In this document: positions 24,022-53,500 of the stretch, in pieces
Layout: every line of letters starts with the position of its first letter
Position numbering within the stretch: the stretch's first letter is position 1
Assembly: GCA_013339895.1 (NCBI GenBank)
Contig: JABACO010000020.1
Coordinates: 5,759,491-5,823,490 of the forward strand
Source of the DNA: Ephydatia muelleri
Taxonomy: Eukaryota > Porifera > Demospongiae > Spongillida > Spongillidae
DNA length: 64,000 nt
Direction of reading: 5' to 3'
The notes under the pieces: model-generated
Database searches by the model: none
What the model was told of the DNA's origin: nothing
The model's input: only the letters and a program-made list of their open reading frames with translations
Translations under genes and position numbers: made by a program

Positions 24022-27000
24022 CTAACCAGGATGGACAATGCTGAAGGCAACACACTTACCCTGGGTACATGGTTCTCCTCCTTCCAACACAGCTTCTGGC
24101 TGGGACGCCAATGGTGCAGAGTTTGTTCTCAGACATCCCAGATCATCAGTAGCCGTCTGGTGTTCGCTGGCTGCACACGCCACCACCTGATCACCTGAGC
24201 CGCTATGCGGGCGTGACATGTCACCATGGTCACCATCGCTTCCCCGGCACCTGGCTTCTGACACCTGGTCCATCCCATCACCTCCTCCTTCCTCCAAGCG
24301 TGGGTCGCAGCCATTCTCAGTCCCAATGTCCTCACACACTGCACCTTCACACACCTGCCCATCGGCCCCCTCAAGCCCCACTTTTTCCTGTTTCTTTGTC
24401 CCCGGCTGGTATTTCTGTCTCACCCTTCTCTCTGAGCTCTGGGTGTGTCCCAGTAGCCTCTTCCACACCTTTTCGCTCTGCGCGCTGGCGTGGGAAGAGG
24501 AGGGTGGGACACGTGTACTGGTCTCAGTAGTCCCCGCTTGCCCGCCTCTCTCCCGGGCCCATGTGACCATCCCCAGGTCCTGACTCAGGCTCAGGAGGCG
24601 AGAAGGTGTGGCAGAGCTGATGGACGGACGGTAGAGGATCTGGGGATGGTCCTCCTGTTTGGGTGGAGGGGTTTTGAATTTTGTTGACCTAGCTTCTGGC
24701 TGTTCATCAGAGCTGTGGTCATCGCTAGGGGCACGGCCGGCGTGTTCTTCCATCGGGATGTGGACTTCACTAGGGGCGTGGCCCTCCACCGGGATGTGGC
24801 CGTCGCTAAGGGTGTGGTTATCAGGCCCTGCCAACGATGCATCTGCAACTGTCCCTATGATAGGCGAAGACGCAATAAGTTCTTTGTGTGAGACAATTTC
24901 AAAAAGACTGTCCTCTGGGGAGATGGCAGAAGGCATACCTTCCCTCACACGATCCTCCACCCCTACTGTGTGCTCATTTTGCAACGTCTTTGAAGCATCG
25001 TCATTGCCATCTACTTCCTTTGAGCCGCACTTCCCCCATTGGATGGAGTCCATGTTAGACAGTGATATGGACAGGGAAGGGAGTGCATCCCATGGGGTGC
25101 CATTATTAGCCACTCCCACTCTTGGACCATCATGGAAGTCGTACACCATACTGTTGTAGTATGGCACCCCCTCCTTGACACCGTCTGCTCTTTGCACCCC
25201 CTCCTTGACACCCTCTGCTCTTTGCACCCTCTCCTTGACACCCTCTGTTCCTTGCACCTCTGTGAGCAAGGTATTTAGAGAGGGACAGAAATGCGAAATG
25301 TAGAGCTGTTCCTGGCTGGGTGGTGATTGGATGGTAGCAGGAGAGGCAGGGCTCAATTGGATGGTAGCAGGAGAGGCAGGGCTCAATTGGATGGTAGCAG
25401 GAGAGGCAGGGCTCAATTGGATGGTAGTAGGAGAGGTAGGGCTCAATTGGATGGTAGCAGGAGAGGCAGGGCTCAATTGGATGGTAGCAGGAGAGGCAGG
25501 GCTCAATTGGATGGTAGCAGGAGAGGCAGGGCTCAATTGGATGGTAGCAGGAGAGGTAGGGCTCAATTGGAGAGCTTCCAGACTGCTCTCTGCACTGCAA
25601 AAGAGCTCATTATCATCGTCATTGCCCAGAGTAGAGAATACTTCCATGCTGCCCACACCAATGTGTCCCTCATTGGAGTGTCCTTCATTGGAGTGTCCTT
25701 CACTGGAGTGTGCTTCATTGGAGTGTCCTTCATTGGAGCACCCTTCATTGGAGTGTCCTTCATTGGAGTGTCCTTCATTGGAGCACCCTTCATTGGAGTG
25801 TGCTTCACTGGAGCGTCTCCAATTATTGCTTGTAGGATCATGCCCTATTGCAGCACAATCAACCTGTCCTAATTGTTGCCCACCAGACACCCTACCTGTG
25901 AGGTGGCCAGACGACACCACCTCCTCTCTCACAGGCAACAGGTTTCCGGGACTCGTCCTCGTCATAATCGACTGCCGTGTTGTGACAGTCGTCAAATCAG
26001 GTGCGACTATCGTCACCTTGGCGATGTCATCGTGGGATGTGGTCTCCACCAGGAACTGGTCAAAGAGTACCCACATACTGGTCGGCGGGAAAGGGTAACA
26101 GGAGTTGGTACTTGGCTCGTACAGGCAGCGGCCTAGATGTCTGATGCAGGCGGTATCTACGTTCCTAACAAAGGTGCTCCACTTGGTCTCGGGCATGAGC
26201 AGAAATGAGTCATCGTCATTGGTGGCCAGACCGTCACGCGTCAGAGACGCTTTAAAATAGCACCTGGAATACGAACAGAATTCAAAGTAGCCTGGCACGT
26301 TTGTGTGCAAGACTATTTTCTTCACCTGGTGGGTACTGGCGTCTATCAGCAAGCTGACCCCCAGGCGCCTGTACGAGAAATAGACACCCGCGGTGCCCGC
26401 GCGTTGAATGAGAAGGCCGTCGACGCTCACGTGACGGTCCTCCTTGTACCAAACGGAATCCGGGCAACCCAGAGCACGCAGGACGTCCTGTGATGTGGCG
26501 CCAAAGAGCACCTGGATTATCTCGCCGCTCTTGGCGCTCATTTCGATCCCACGTGCCCATCTGGTGGCCGCTTCCACCACGAAGCGACTCTCGAGCAGGC
26601 CGAAGTGCGTCGGCAAGAGCTTCGAGAGAGAAACATGGCCTCCCCACAGGCAGTATGTTGGTGCACCCACATGCGTCGTCACGTGCAGCGCGATTAGCTC
26701 CGACTTGGAGGCGACTGTCCCTTCATCGAGCCTAAATTCTCGACTGCCGTTGCCGTGAAGGCACCTGAAGATGAAGCACGTGCCCTCGTAGAAACAGCGT
26801 ACTGCCTCCTTCCTTCCAGCAAGCGTCGTCGCCTCCCAACGCGCGGGCTGTCCGAAGATGTCGATGAGATCGCCAATGGTGAAGGGCAGCGAAGGTTCTC
26901 CTCCCGCACTCGTTGTGATTGCGAGTCGCACACGCAATGGCGGGAAGTAGGAGACTGTTACGAGCAGCTGGAGAGTCGGGTCGAACCTCAGAACATAGAG

Positions 27001-27242
27001 CCCGCTTGCTCCATCTTGTTCACAAGCTTTCAACAGCAACAAGTGACGAGAGGGTTCGCCCTCGTGGTAGCAAACCTCTGCCCTGTGTTTTGGCAGGTGG
27101 TGTCGGATGACGTCAACGGCTGTCTGCAACGTTTGTCCGAGCACGAATGGACCTATGGAGCGGCCCAGTACGACTCCTGCCTTCTCCTGTTGAGATATAG
27201 ACGTAATACAAAAATAAATAAATAAAAACTTACGGGCATCAT
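24022..27242 (-). CDS. PHAF1 (UPF0183/C16orf70)-like protein with long repetitive C-terminal extension
   Basis: Exon 1 (27234-27242) encodes MMP and has donor CCC|gtaagt. After a 47-nt intron, exon 2 begins at 27186. An in-frame TAG upstream makes ATG 27242 the first start. Residues 4 to about 400 match the PHAF1 family: IGPFVLGQTLQTAVDVIR at the N-terminus, then FGATSQDVLRALGCPD, VYFSYRRLGVSLLIDAST and VKKIVLHTNVPGYFEF, and a last strand FDQFLVETTSHDDIAKVTI. PHAF1 (MYTHO) works with BCAS3 on the phagophore in autophagy. About 640 further residues are acidic and Ser-rich, with internal repeats (SNEGH units about 461-511, SPASPATIQL units about 543-622). Normal family members are near 420 residues. 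The frame runs to a TAG at 24022, but a consensus donor CAGG|gtaagtg at 24060 suggests splicing to downstream exons instead. Confidence 0.85.
25160..25255. repeat. 30-bp coding minisatellite in the PHAF1-like gene
   Basis: About three units of plus-strand ctttgcaccc and ctccttgacaccctctg translate on the minus strand to EGVKEGVQRA-type repeats, about residues 647-677. Confidence 0.8.
25327..25569. repeat. 30-bp coding minisatellite, eight units (SPASPATIQL)
   Basis: Units ggctcaattggatggtagca plus ggagaggcag encode a ten-residue repeat on the minus strand. Variation between units is mostly c/t and keeps the frame, as expected for translated sequence. Confidence 0.9.
25662..25812. repeat. 15-bp coding minisatellite (SNEGH), about ten units
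   Basis: Plus-strand tccttcattggagtg units encode SNEGH/SNEGC/SNEAH on the minus strand. The 15-bp period preserves the frame. Confidence 0.85.
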
Positions 27243-27258
27243 GTCGGTGATAAACTAA

Positions 27259-27266
27259 TGACGTCA
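27259..27266. promoter_or_regulatory. CRE element TGACGTCA
   Basis: A perfect palindromic CREB/ATF site lies 17 bp upstream of the PHAF1-like start codon. A near-NRF1 site (GCGCTTGCGC) follows at 27281-27290. Both are common in TATA-less housekeeping promoters. Confidence 0.55.
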
Positions 27267-27692
27267 TGGGTGATCTATTAGCGCTTGCGCAAAAGGCCCA
27301 CCTGTGACCGGGCTAAAAGCATCAAAGTCTCACAGGCATAAGGAACCGAAAAGGCTTTTCCTGTACGGGGTCGAACAGAAGGTGGTTTGGAACGTAAGTT
27401 GCAAGCGTTCTGTTCTAAGGAGGAGGTTAAATGGCTTTCTATGTGCTCACAACGCGCGAACCGAATAGTTGCTGGGCGGGTTAGCATTTTTGCCATGGTG
27501 GAGTTCAAATACGAAGCACGGAAACAGGATTCCCAGTCTGTCAGTCCTCACATTTCATGTGATTGTAATGAATGCAGGCGTTACAAATTAGTGTATTTGT
27601 AAACACTTCGCGAGAGGGGAAAATAAAGCCTGGGGCCTGTAAACAACCCGAGCAAACGCCACTCAAGGAAGTCCTGCATACAGCGAGAGCGC

Positions 27693-27703
27693 GTTGATGG
27701 CGG
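27693..27703 (+). promoter_or_regulatory. YY1-like site, candidate plus-strand start region
   Basis: ttgatggcggt resembles the initiator-type YY1 motif often found just downstream of plus-strand starts. It is a candidate for the TNRC6 promoter because it lies in the CpG-containing divergent region. Confidence 0.3.
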
Positions 27704-27876
27704 TTCCCTGTGCGTTGCATGTGAGAAGCTCTTAGGCCGAGGAGCAGCCTATCGACCTTGTGGATTGTTGAGAGCGCGGGTTCTGTGTACAGCCTTGAAT
27801 AAGCGGATACGCGAACATTTGGTGGAAGTCGTATAGTTCCGTCACATTGTGGTGTACCTCGAAGATGGGTTGCGGA

Positions 27877-27909
<33 letters not shown>

Positions 27910-28384
27910 CAGTACACACACGTATGCAGTACTTCACACACACACACATATGCAGTACTTCACACACACACACACACATATGCCGTACTTCACATACTTC
28001 ACAGACACTAACAGGCACACACACATAAAGTGGCTACATTTACATGTGCACAGATTAAATGCTGCCTTAATTTGTAACACTTGTATCTCACACACACACG
28101 TACACACTCTATACACATGCACAAAATGCACACACACACATGCACACTGCTCTATGGGTTATTACTTTCAATCCATACCAGTAAAAAGATAATCGATATA
28201 AAAAAACTCACCCTCTACATTGTTGTGTTTTGGTTTTTTTATCCTGTGCTTTGTGCAGTCTGACTTGGTGGCTCGTTCATTGTCATCAACATAGCCTTTG
28301 GTACCAGTTGTTTTGTATTTTAGGCTGCTTGTGTAGCTCTAACATCACCACTTTATGCAAAAGCGTGCAGCTTAACTGGTTGTG

Positions 28385-28930
28385 GTCACATGCTTGTTTG
28401 TGTGCTGGGGCCTCTTTGCTGACCAGATCACATGCTTGTTAACCTGCTGGGACCTTTTAGCTTACCAGATCACATGCTTGTTAACCTGCTGGGGCCTTTT
28501 AGCTTACCAGATCACATGCTTGTTAACCTGCTGGGGCCTCTTTGCTGACCAGATCACATGCTTGTTAGCCTGCTGGGGCCTCTTTGCTGACCAGATCACA
28601 TGCTTGTTAGCCTGCTGGGGCCTCTTTGCTGACCAGATCACATGCTTGTTAGCCTGCTGGGGCCTTTTAGCTTACCAGATCACATGCTTGTTAGCCTGCT
28701 GGGGCCTCTTTGCTGACCAGATCACATGCTTGTTAACCTGCTGGGGCCTTTTAGCTTACCAGATCACATGCTTGTTAACCTGCTGGGGCCTCTTTGCTGA
28801 CCAGATCACATGCTTGTTAGCCTGCTGGGGCCTCTTTGCTGACCAGATCACATGCTTGTTAGCCTGCTGGGGCCTCTTTGCTGACCAGATCACATGCTTG
28901 TTAGCCTGCTAGCCTCTTTGCTTACCAGGC
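28385..28930. repeat. 42-bp minisatellite, about 13 units (copy 2)
   Basis: Counterpart of 24-570, with the same alternating variants. Confidence 0.95.
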
Positions 28931-30186
28931 TACTTATCTGCCATGCAAAAAGGCTTACAAAACTAGTGGTTGCTGTAGCACTGTGGTTACACTCTGGTTT
29001 GCGTGACATCATTATTATTATTTGCCTACATCAATCCTGTGGTGGGCAGGCAGTGCACGAAGAGGATGTTTCTGACTAAGTGGTTGTAGGGGAAGGCCGT
29101 ACAGTTACCTTGTGGAAGATACGAAGGGCAGAGGGGAGGAGGTTGTGTAGGTGAGAATGTTGTGCAAGGAGAGTGAAATGCATGCTGTACTTGTGGCATA
29201 CGTGTAGTTTGAAGCGGAAGGATTTTGTGCAAGTTAATTCTGTACTGGATAGCTGCATGGCATATGCACTGCAAGTTGACCAGCTACGTAGTTTTGCCGT
29301 AATACCACGCCTGTGTCTCACTGTGGGAGGTGGAGAGAGGAGGTGTGGGGAGGAGGTGGAGAGAGGTGAGGTATGGGAGGAGGTGGAGAGGAGACGTGTG
29401 AGGAGGAGGTGGAGAGAGGAGAGGTGTGGGGAGTAGGTGGAGAGAGGAGAGGTGTGGGGAGGAAGTGAAGTGGGAGAGAGGAGAGGTGTGGGGAGGAGGT
29501 GGACAGCCTAAGTGCTGCATAGATTGCAAAGGTCTTGTGGTAATATGTTTGGGGGCAGAAGTAACTTTGCTTAGGTGTAGTACAAAGTGAGGTACATCTG
29601 CCAACTCTACCCCTGCTGACCCCACCTCATGCTCACCGCATCAGTCCTCCACCACCCCTGCACCCCCATGCCCCCTCCCCTCCACCTCGTGCCCCTCCCC
29701 TCCACCTCGTGCCCCTCCCCTCCACCTCGTGCCCCTCCCCTCCACCTCGTGCCCCTCCCCTCCACCTCGTGCCTCTCCCTCCACCTCGTGCCCCTCCCTC
29801 TTCATTGTTGCTGTCACCTTTCACTAGTGTCCTGTGTCCTCACATCACACACAAACCCACACACACCTTTTACATCATTACTGGTGTTTCTTAATTTCTA
29901 TTTCAGTCCTTTTTCAACTCTACATTCTACTGGCTTACTGGTATGTCACTTCACGAGAAGCTTTGCCAAAGGTAAAAGGTCAGTCAGCATGGGAATAGGA
30001 GGGACCGATCCTCCGGAGGGGTGAGGTAGGATAAGCTAGGGGGAGGATGCAGTAATTGAGTAGACAAAAGGTCACCTTTTGGTCTTCTCCTCCCTTCTCC
30101 AACCCTTCAGGTGGAGATTTATAATGACATTGGCACATATACTGTTGTGCACGATGTGTTACATTAGAGCAATCAGAGTTGGAATA
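28931..30186. other. Unique spacer with short repeats (copy 2)
   Basis: Counterpart of 571-1828, with purine-rich units at 29325-29510 and CCACCTCGTGCCCCT units at 29680-29800. No gene is seen. Confidence 0.6.
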
Positions 30187-30520
30187 GGATCAGAGCTACA
30201 TGTAGGAGAGTAGAGAAAGCCTGGATCAGAGCTACATGTAGGAGAGTAGAGAAAGCCTGGATCAGAGCTACATGTAGGAGAGTAGAGAAAGCCTGAATCA
30301 GAGCTACATGTAGGAGAGTAGAGAAAGCCTGGATCAGAGCTACATGTAGGAGAGTAGAGAAAGCCTGGATCAGAGCTACATGTAGGAGAGTAGAGAAAGC
30401 CTGGATCAGAGCTACATGTAGGAGAGTAGAGAAAGCCTGGATCAGAGCTACATGTAGGAGAGTAGAGAAAGCCTGGATCAGAGCTACATGTAGGAGAGTA
30501 GAGAAAGCCTGGATCAGAGT
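30187..30520. repeat. 36-bp minisatellite, 9 units (copy 2)
   Basis: Counterpart of 1829-2091, two units longer. Confidence 0.95.
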
Positions 30521-30626
30521 CAGGAGAGTAAAGAAGGGTATGAGTTATGATCTAATAGACATGTTAATATCTGCACCAGGCACCACAAGAGCACAAACAC
30601 ATGCAACACTCAGACACACACAGACA

Positions 30627-30630
<4 letters not shown>

Positions 30631-30681
<51 letters not shown>

Positions 30682-30790
30682 CACGCACACACACACACTA
30701 CACACAGATGCACGCACACTACACACAGATGCACGCACACACACACACACTACACACACACACTACACACCGATACACGCACACACAATG
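30631..30790. repeat. CA microsatellite with CG interruptions (copy 2)
   Basis: Counterpart of 2184-2340, with a longer uninterrupted CA core. Confidence 0.9.
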
Positions 30791-30839
30791 TCAAGTGTCA
30801 TGGACCAGTGACACACAGAGCTAGGAGGTTTGCTGTAGC

Positions 30840-31554
30840 CTTTATAGCAATATGTATTGTATAATTTTAGGTATTTCAAAACACAAGAATTACATGTCAG
30901 GTAAAACATTAATCAATAGTTAATTAATAGTTGTTAATCCTTTTCCTTCTCATCAATATCATTAATATTGTATTGTTGTTGACGGCTGTCTAGTTGAAAT
31001 GACTTGTAGCAGTGGAGTAGCCAATGCACTGTTAATTTCACGACACTGGTAGGCAGATACTGCTGCAAGCGGGACATGCTTCAGGGAAGATACTGGTGCA
31101 CACTTAATATGTGCGTACATGTAGTTAAAGATAAGTGCCAGTGTGTGAACCACCTCACACGCTTTGATGTGGCAATGGAGAGCAGTATGTGACCTCAAAC
31201 CACACCTACAGGCGCTTCCACTTAGTCATTCGATGACATCTATACCCTTGAGATTCTAACACAGTAGGAGGGTTAGCTTGTGGATGGTGCGAGAACTCTA
31301 ATTAATGCACATAGGGGAACATGTGGAGTTACTCCGTGGAAGAGGAAGAGGAGAGGAAGAGTGATGTCAGATTTGTGTGGTCCTCATGGATGTGAGGTCA
31401 TATTTCAGTATGAACTCCTAATTAGATTTGCATTTGGTGCTGGTAACATCGAGGCATCACCACACTTGTCTCTCCTGGTACTGTCTAATACTACAGAGCC
31501 TCTTTAGTCAAGCGCTAGCAGCACACACACACCGGAGGGATAAGTAGCAGTCCA
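30840..31554. other. Unique non-coding sequence (copy 2)
   Basis: Counterpart of 2400-3097. Nothing coding is seen. Confidence 0.5.
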
Positions 31555-31995
31555 TCCCACCCTCTGACCACTCCCACTGCAAAACTGCACCATCACCCAA
31601 CCCCTCTGACCGCTCCCACTGCAACACTGTGCCATCACCCAACCCCTCTGACCACTCCCACTGCAACACTGCACCATCACCCAACCCCTCTGACCACTCC
31701 CACTGCAACACTGCACCATCACCCAACCCCTCTGACCACTCCCACTGCAACACTGCACCATCACCCAACCCCTCTGACCACTCCCACTGCAACACTGCAC
31801 CATCACCCAACCCCTCTGACCACTCCCACTGCAACACTGCACCATCACCCAACCCCTCTGACCGCTCCCACTGCAACACTGCGCCATCACCCAACCCCTC
31901 TGACCACTCCCACTGTAACACTGCACCATCACCTGACCACTCCCACTGCAACACTGCACCATCACCCAACCCCTCTGACCACTCCCACTGCAACA
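31555..31995. repeat. 42-bp minisatellite, about 11 units (copy 2)
   Basis: Counterpart of 3098-3709 with fewer units. It ends about 70 bp before the TNRC6 start codon. Confidence 0.95.
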
Positions 31996-32066
31996 TAACT
32001 CACCTGCCCCATATCCCCACATTCCACCTCACCATCACCATCACCTTCCTGTACACAGCCAACAGC

Positions 32067-49353
<17,287 letters not shown>

Positions 49354-49521
49354 GGAAGCATACATCTCTTTTTGGCTTCCTATAACACTTCCTGAAGCTT
49401 ATCTTATCTTCTTTTTTTTTTTTTTTTAACAAGACATTCTTTGTTGTGTTTATTTTGTTGGTGTGCTTTCAAACTCCTCCCCTTGACTGGTTGTTCACTG
49501 ATTCTTCAAAGCTTTCTGTGT

Positions 49522-49556
<35 letters not shown>

Positions 49557-50505
49557 GACATAGGCTTGACTGACAGAATCTCTCCGCTGCATTTATACAT
49601 AATCATTCAGGTGGACCCATTCCTTCTACTGGTCTAGTTTATTCCCATAGGAGGCCATGTACCTCTACTCACTTGCTTATAAAGTTTGTCTGTGTGCGTG
49701 TTGTGTGTGTGTCTTTGGCAGTGTGTGTTTTGCGTAAGAAGCAAAACACAAGCCCGCCCAAACCTGAGTGTGCACCTTTCCCACGTTTAACCCCTTCCCA
49801 CCCCAGGTATCCAGTCGTCCACTTTTTGTTGTCTATCTTTGCCTTTGTACAATGAGTGTTGTAGCCATTTGGCCATTCTGTATACATGCTTTCTTTTTTT
49901 GTCTGTTTTTTTTTTGTTTTGTTTTTTTTATGTTGGGGTGTAAGGACAGTTATCATCCAACTGCAATCAGGTTATGATGAACACCCCTGCAGTTCACAGT
50001 GTATACCTTTGTTGTTGTTGTTACTCTACCACTGGATGAACTGGGAAAATAAGGCAAAAAAAAAAAAAAAAACACAATGCTACCACTCTCACAGTCCCAT
50101 CCTCCAACCTCCCCCATGATTTTCTGAATGAGAGCTGCTTGGAAATTCTGCACTGGAATGCATATCGTGACTTGCTACTTTTTAAGGGCAGTTTTTTTCT
50201 TGTATTGGACTCTCCTGCAATGTATTGTATTTGTTGAATATTTGGTGGCAAATGCCTGTGATGTGTAAGAAACAGGTAATTCTGTTGATAATCTTTGAAC
50301 ACTCCAATCTTGCATGCTTTTCAAACTAATGCACCTTATCTGATGTCATTTGAATGGAATTTCAAACATAAATATTTTCATGCAAATACTTGGTACAACT
50401 TGCATGCATGGGGTGTTGGGGGGCAAACAAAATATGCAGTTCAGTCAAATTGCACCCCACGTTAGCTCGCTGCACCATCCACTCGCATGATGGTTACGGC
50501 ATGGC
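49354..50505. other. TNRC6 3' region converging on bL12m
   Basis: Has T runs at 49411-49428 and 49526-49555, an A run at 50057-50071 and T-rich stretches near 49890-49930. No exact AATAAA was found near the TNRC6 stop, so the 3' end is not placed. The two genes are tail to tail. Confidence 0.5.
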
Positions 50506-53500
50506 TCACTCAATGGCGACCACGCCCCCAGCAGCTTCCAGGATTGTCTTGAGCTTCGCTGCCTCCTCCTTGCTGATGTCTTTTTGTACCACTTGGGGGA
50601 CACTCTCGACAAACTTCTTTGCCTACAAGAATACAGTGTGGAAGGAAAGGGGGTGGATTATTGAATGATTTTGAGGCAGGAGAAGAGTATCCCTTATGGG
50701 GGGGGGGGGGGGGGGGGGGGGGGGGACATGGCTTCTCCTGTTACAAGCCACCCCAGGTATTAACTAAACATGAGTGGCTTTAGTGGTAACATGATCTTCA
50801 CATATGGCCATTAAAGCGACAATTCTGAAAATGTAATTTCCCTTTTGGTATTTCTGACAACACCTGACATTGTAGCATTGTAGCTGTCATATGGCTTGTG
50901 TTGGCACCAGTCTCTGGCTCAGTTGATGGTTTGAGTGCCTAAAGTGAGCGTCTAATCAAACAGTGAGATGTCCGGCACTTACTGCATTACGAATGCAGAA
51001 CCGTTCGTTATACTATGTGATGGCAAGATTCAGCTGCTTGAAGCAGCAATGCAAACAGCCCTACAACTACTCAATGTTTTCATGTGAAACACTATAGAGG
51101 TATTTTCCTGCTATTAATGGTCCACATTTCAAAATATGCACAATAGGCATGATTTACCTGTACTAGGTTCATGCCTTCGATCATAGCCTTGATCTCCTTG
51201 ATCACTTTCACTTTTGACTCGTCTCCATACTTGACCAGTTTCACAGTGAATGTGGTCTTTTGTTCAGCCTCTGGCTGTGCCGCAGCAGGCTGTGTGAGAA
51301 AGGGGAGGATGGGAGGCCAGAGAGGGAAGGGGGGAGACAGAAGGTGGTGAGAGAAGGTGGAGGGAGAAGGGGGAAGAGGGGGAGAGAGAAGGTGGTGAGA
51401 GAAGGTGGAGGGAGAAGGGGGAAGAGGGGAGGGAGAAAGGGAAGAGGGGGAGAGAGAAGGTGGAGAAAGAAGGGGGAGAGAAGATGGGAGGGTAGGTGGA
51501 GAGAAAAGATGGGGAGGGAGAGGGTGAGAGAAGGTGAAGAGGAAGGTGAGGAGAGAGAAGGTGGTGAGGAAAGAGCAAAGCTCATAACAAAAGGTACTGG
51601 GATACACAAGGAGAAACGTGTAAACAAATAATGCCAACAACAAAGTGTTCCATTCACACTGGCCTTGATTGTCAGCCATCAGATGCACTTGCTTCACCAG
51701 TACCATGCACATCTTTTTCAAGGCCACATTTGCACCCATTCATAATTGTACCATATCTACCACACACACACCACCCCCACCCTGATATCAACACACAGCA
51801 TACAGACACCACACGCACATCTGTGTCTACTTCACGGCCCAAATAAGCTCACTCTGAGAGTCACACTTGTAGACTACAACCAACAGACTTCAAAGAGGTG
51901 AGCAGACAGCTCTCAGAGTGACTCCACCTTACTACCATAAAAATATTAATTGACCCTTTTAGTGTCATTCATTTTGTTGGCAACTGAGTGGTCGCTGTAG
52001 TAACCACAACGTGTAACCCGATCACCTGTTTACTACCTGACTATTTGGTGTGACCAGTCTCCGCACCAAGGGTGGCAGGACTCCCCAGGGCATTTAGAAT
52101 AGTAGAGTCCATTGAGTGCTGTATACTCTTCACCAGACAGAGCCACAGCCAGTTCTTATGCCAGAAGGGTCAGGGAAAGCACCCAAGTAATTAATAATCT
52201 ATTAACATTTTGTTTGTCATTCAAAATCCTCTGGCTTAGGATCACTTATTAGCCACATCAGACGTAACCTAGATGACTTCATGTCTGGCATAAGACCCCT
52301 TGCAACACCTATTGGTCTATTTCATTTTTATATAAATGCAGAGATTAATTCATTTTTAAAAATTTAAAAAAAAATGAAGATTAATTTTTTTAATTGAATA
52401 TTTCATTTATGAAGATTAAGCTTCGGAGCACACGCCCTGCTGACATCCTAGCTTCCAATTGGCTCTGTGGCAAGCCTGCTGCCTTTGACCTTACTGTGGT
52501 GTCTCCGCTTAACCCTACCTTTATCTCTGAAGCGGGTCGCACAGCAGGGTCAGCAGCGGTTGCCGCTGAGCTAAGGAAGCACTCTGCCAATGATGCCAAG
52601 TGTTCCGAGTTGGGGTGGACGTGTATTCCCCTTGTGGCCGAGTCATATGGAGCTTGGGGCAGCGAAGCAGTGCAAGCTTTTTCACGGCTCGCATCATACC
52701 TTGCCACAAGGACCAACTCCCCCAAGTCCAAGGTTGTCTGCAGCCTGTACGGCCGCCTTCATTTGACTCTTGTGCGAGCCAATGCCCGAGCCCTCCTCTT
52801 ACGATGTGGATGTTCCCTTCAGGAGGGGGATATTTCATCATCGTAACTTTCATAGCTAGTGTGTCTCAGTGTGTCAGGGTATGTATGTATGTATGCATGT
52901 ATGTATATGTGTATATTAAGTAATGTAATAATAAATGAAGACGAACATATTGTAGTTAATCCCACGCCTAGCTCTGTGCATCACAGCTGCATCACAGGGT
53001 GATACATGTAAGTTGAGCAGCTGCAGTCTGCAGGTAGCGTTTTTCTTCTCTCAAGCTTATCTCTCCATCGCTAACCGTGTGACCAAGAGTGGGACATTTG
53101 GACCCACAAGCTCCATGAGTCACGTGAGTCCGTACACACCCACCCACCCCTCAATGGGGGTGTAGGGCTAGGAGCACCTCACACCAGACCTCTCTAGAAA
53201 CAGTATGTTACTATCAAGGTGGCTGGAGGGTTTGGTAGTATGATCACGTGCACCCTGTATCTCCTGTTACTAACTGATCACGTGCACCCTGTATCTCCTG
53301 TTACTAACTGATGCAACAGCAACTTTCTGCAAAGCGTCGAGGGCAAGGTCTGTTGCTATGGTAACATCATTGGCTACTAGGAGAGAGAGGTAGGGGTGGG
53401 TGAGGTAGGGGTGGGTGAGGTAGGGGTGGGTGAGAGAGGGGTGGGTGAGGTAGGGGTGGGTGAGGTAGGGGTGGGTGAGGTAGGGGTAGATGAGGGAGGG

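Larger units (their letters stand above)
27243..28384. other. Divergent intergenic region between PHAF1-like and TNRC6 genes
   Basis: 27250-27850 is richer in CpG than its surroundings and has no long repeats: the promoter candidate. 27878-28140 holds CA runs and tgcagtacttcacaca repeats. 28190-28365 is unique AT-rich sequence leading into the duplicated block. I cannot place a non-coding first exon of TNRC6 with confidence. Confidence 0.5.
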
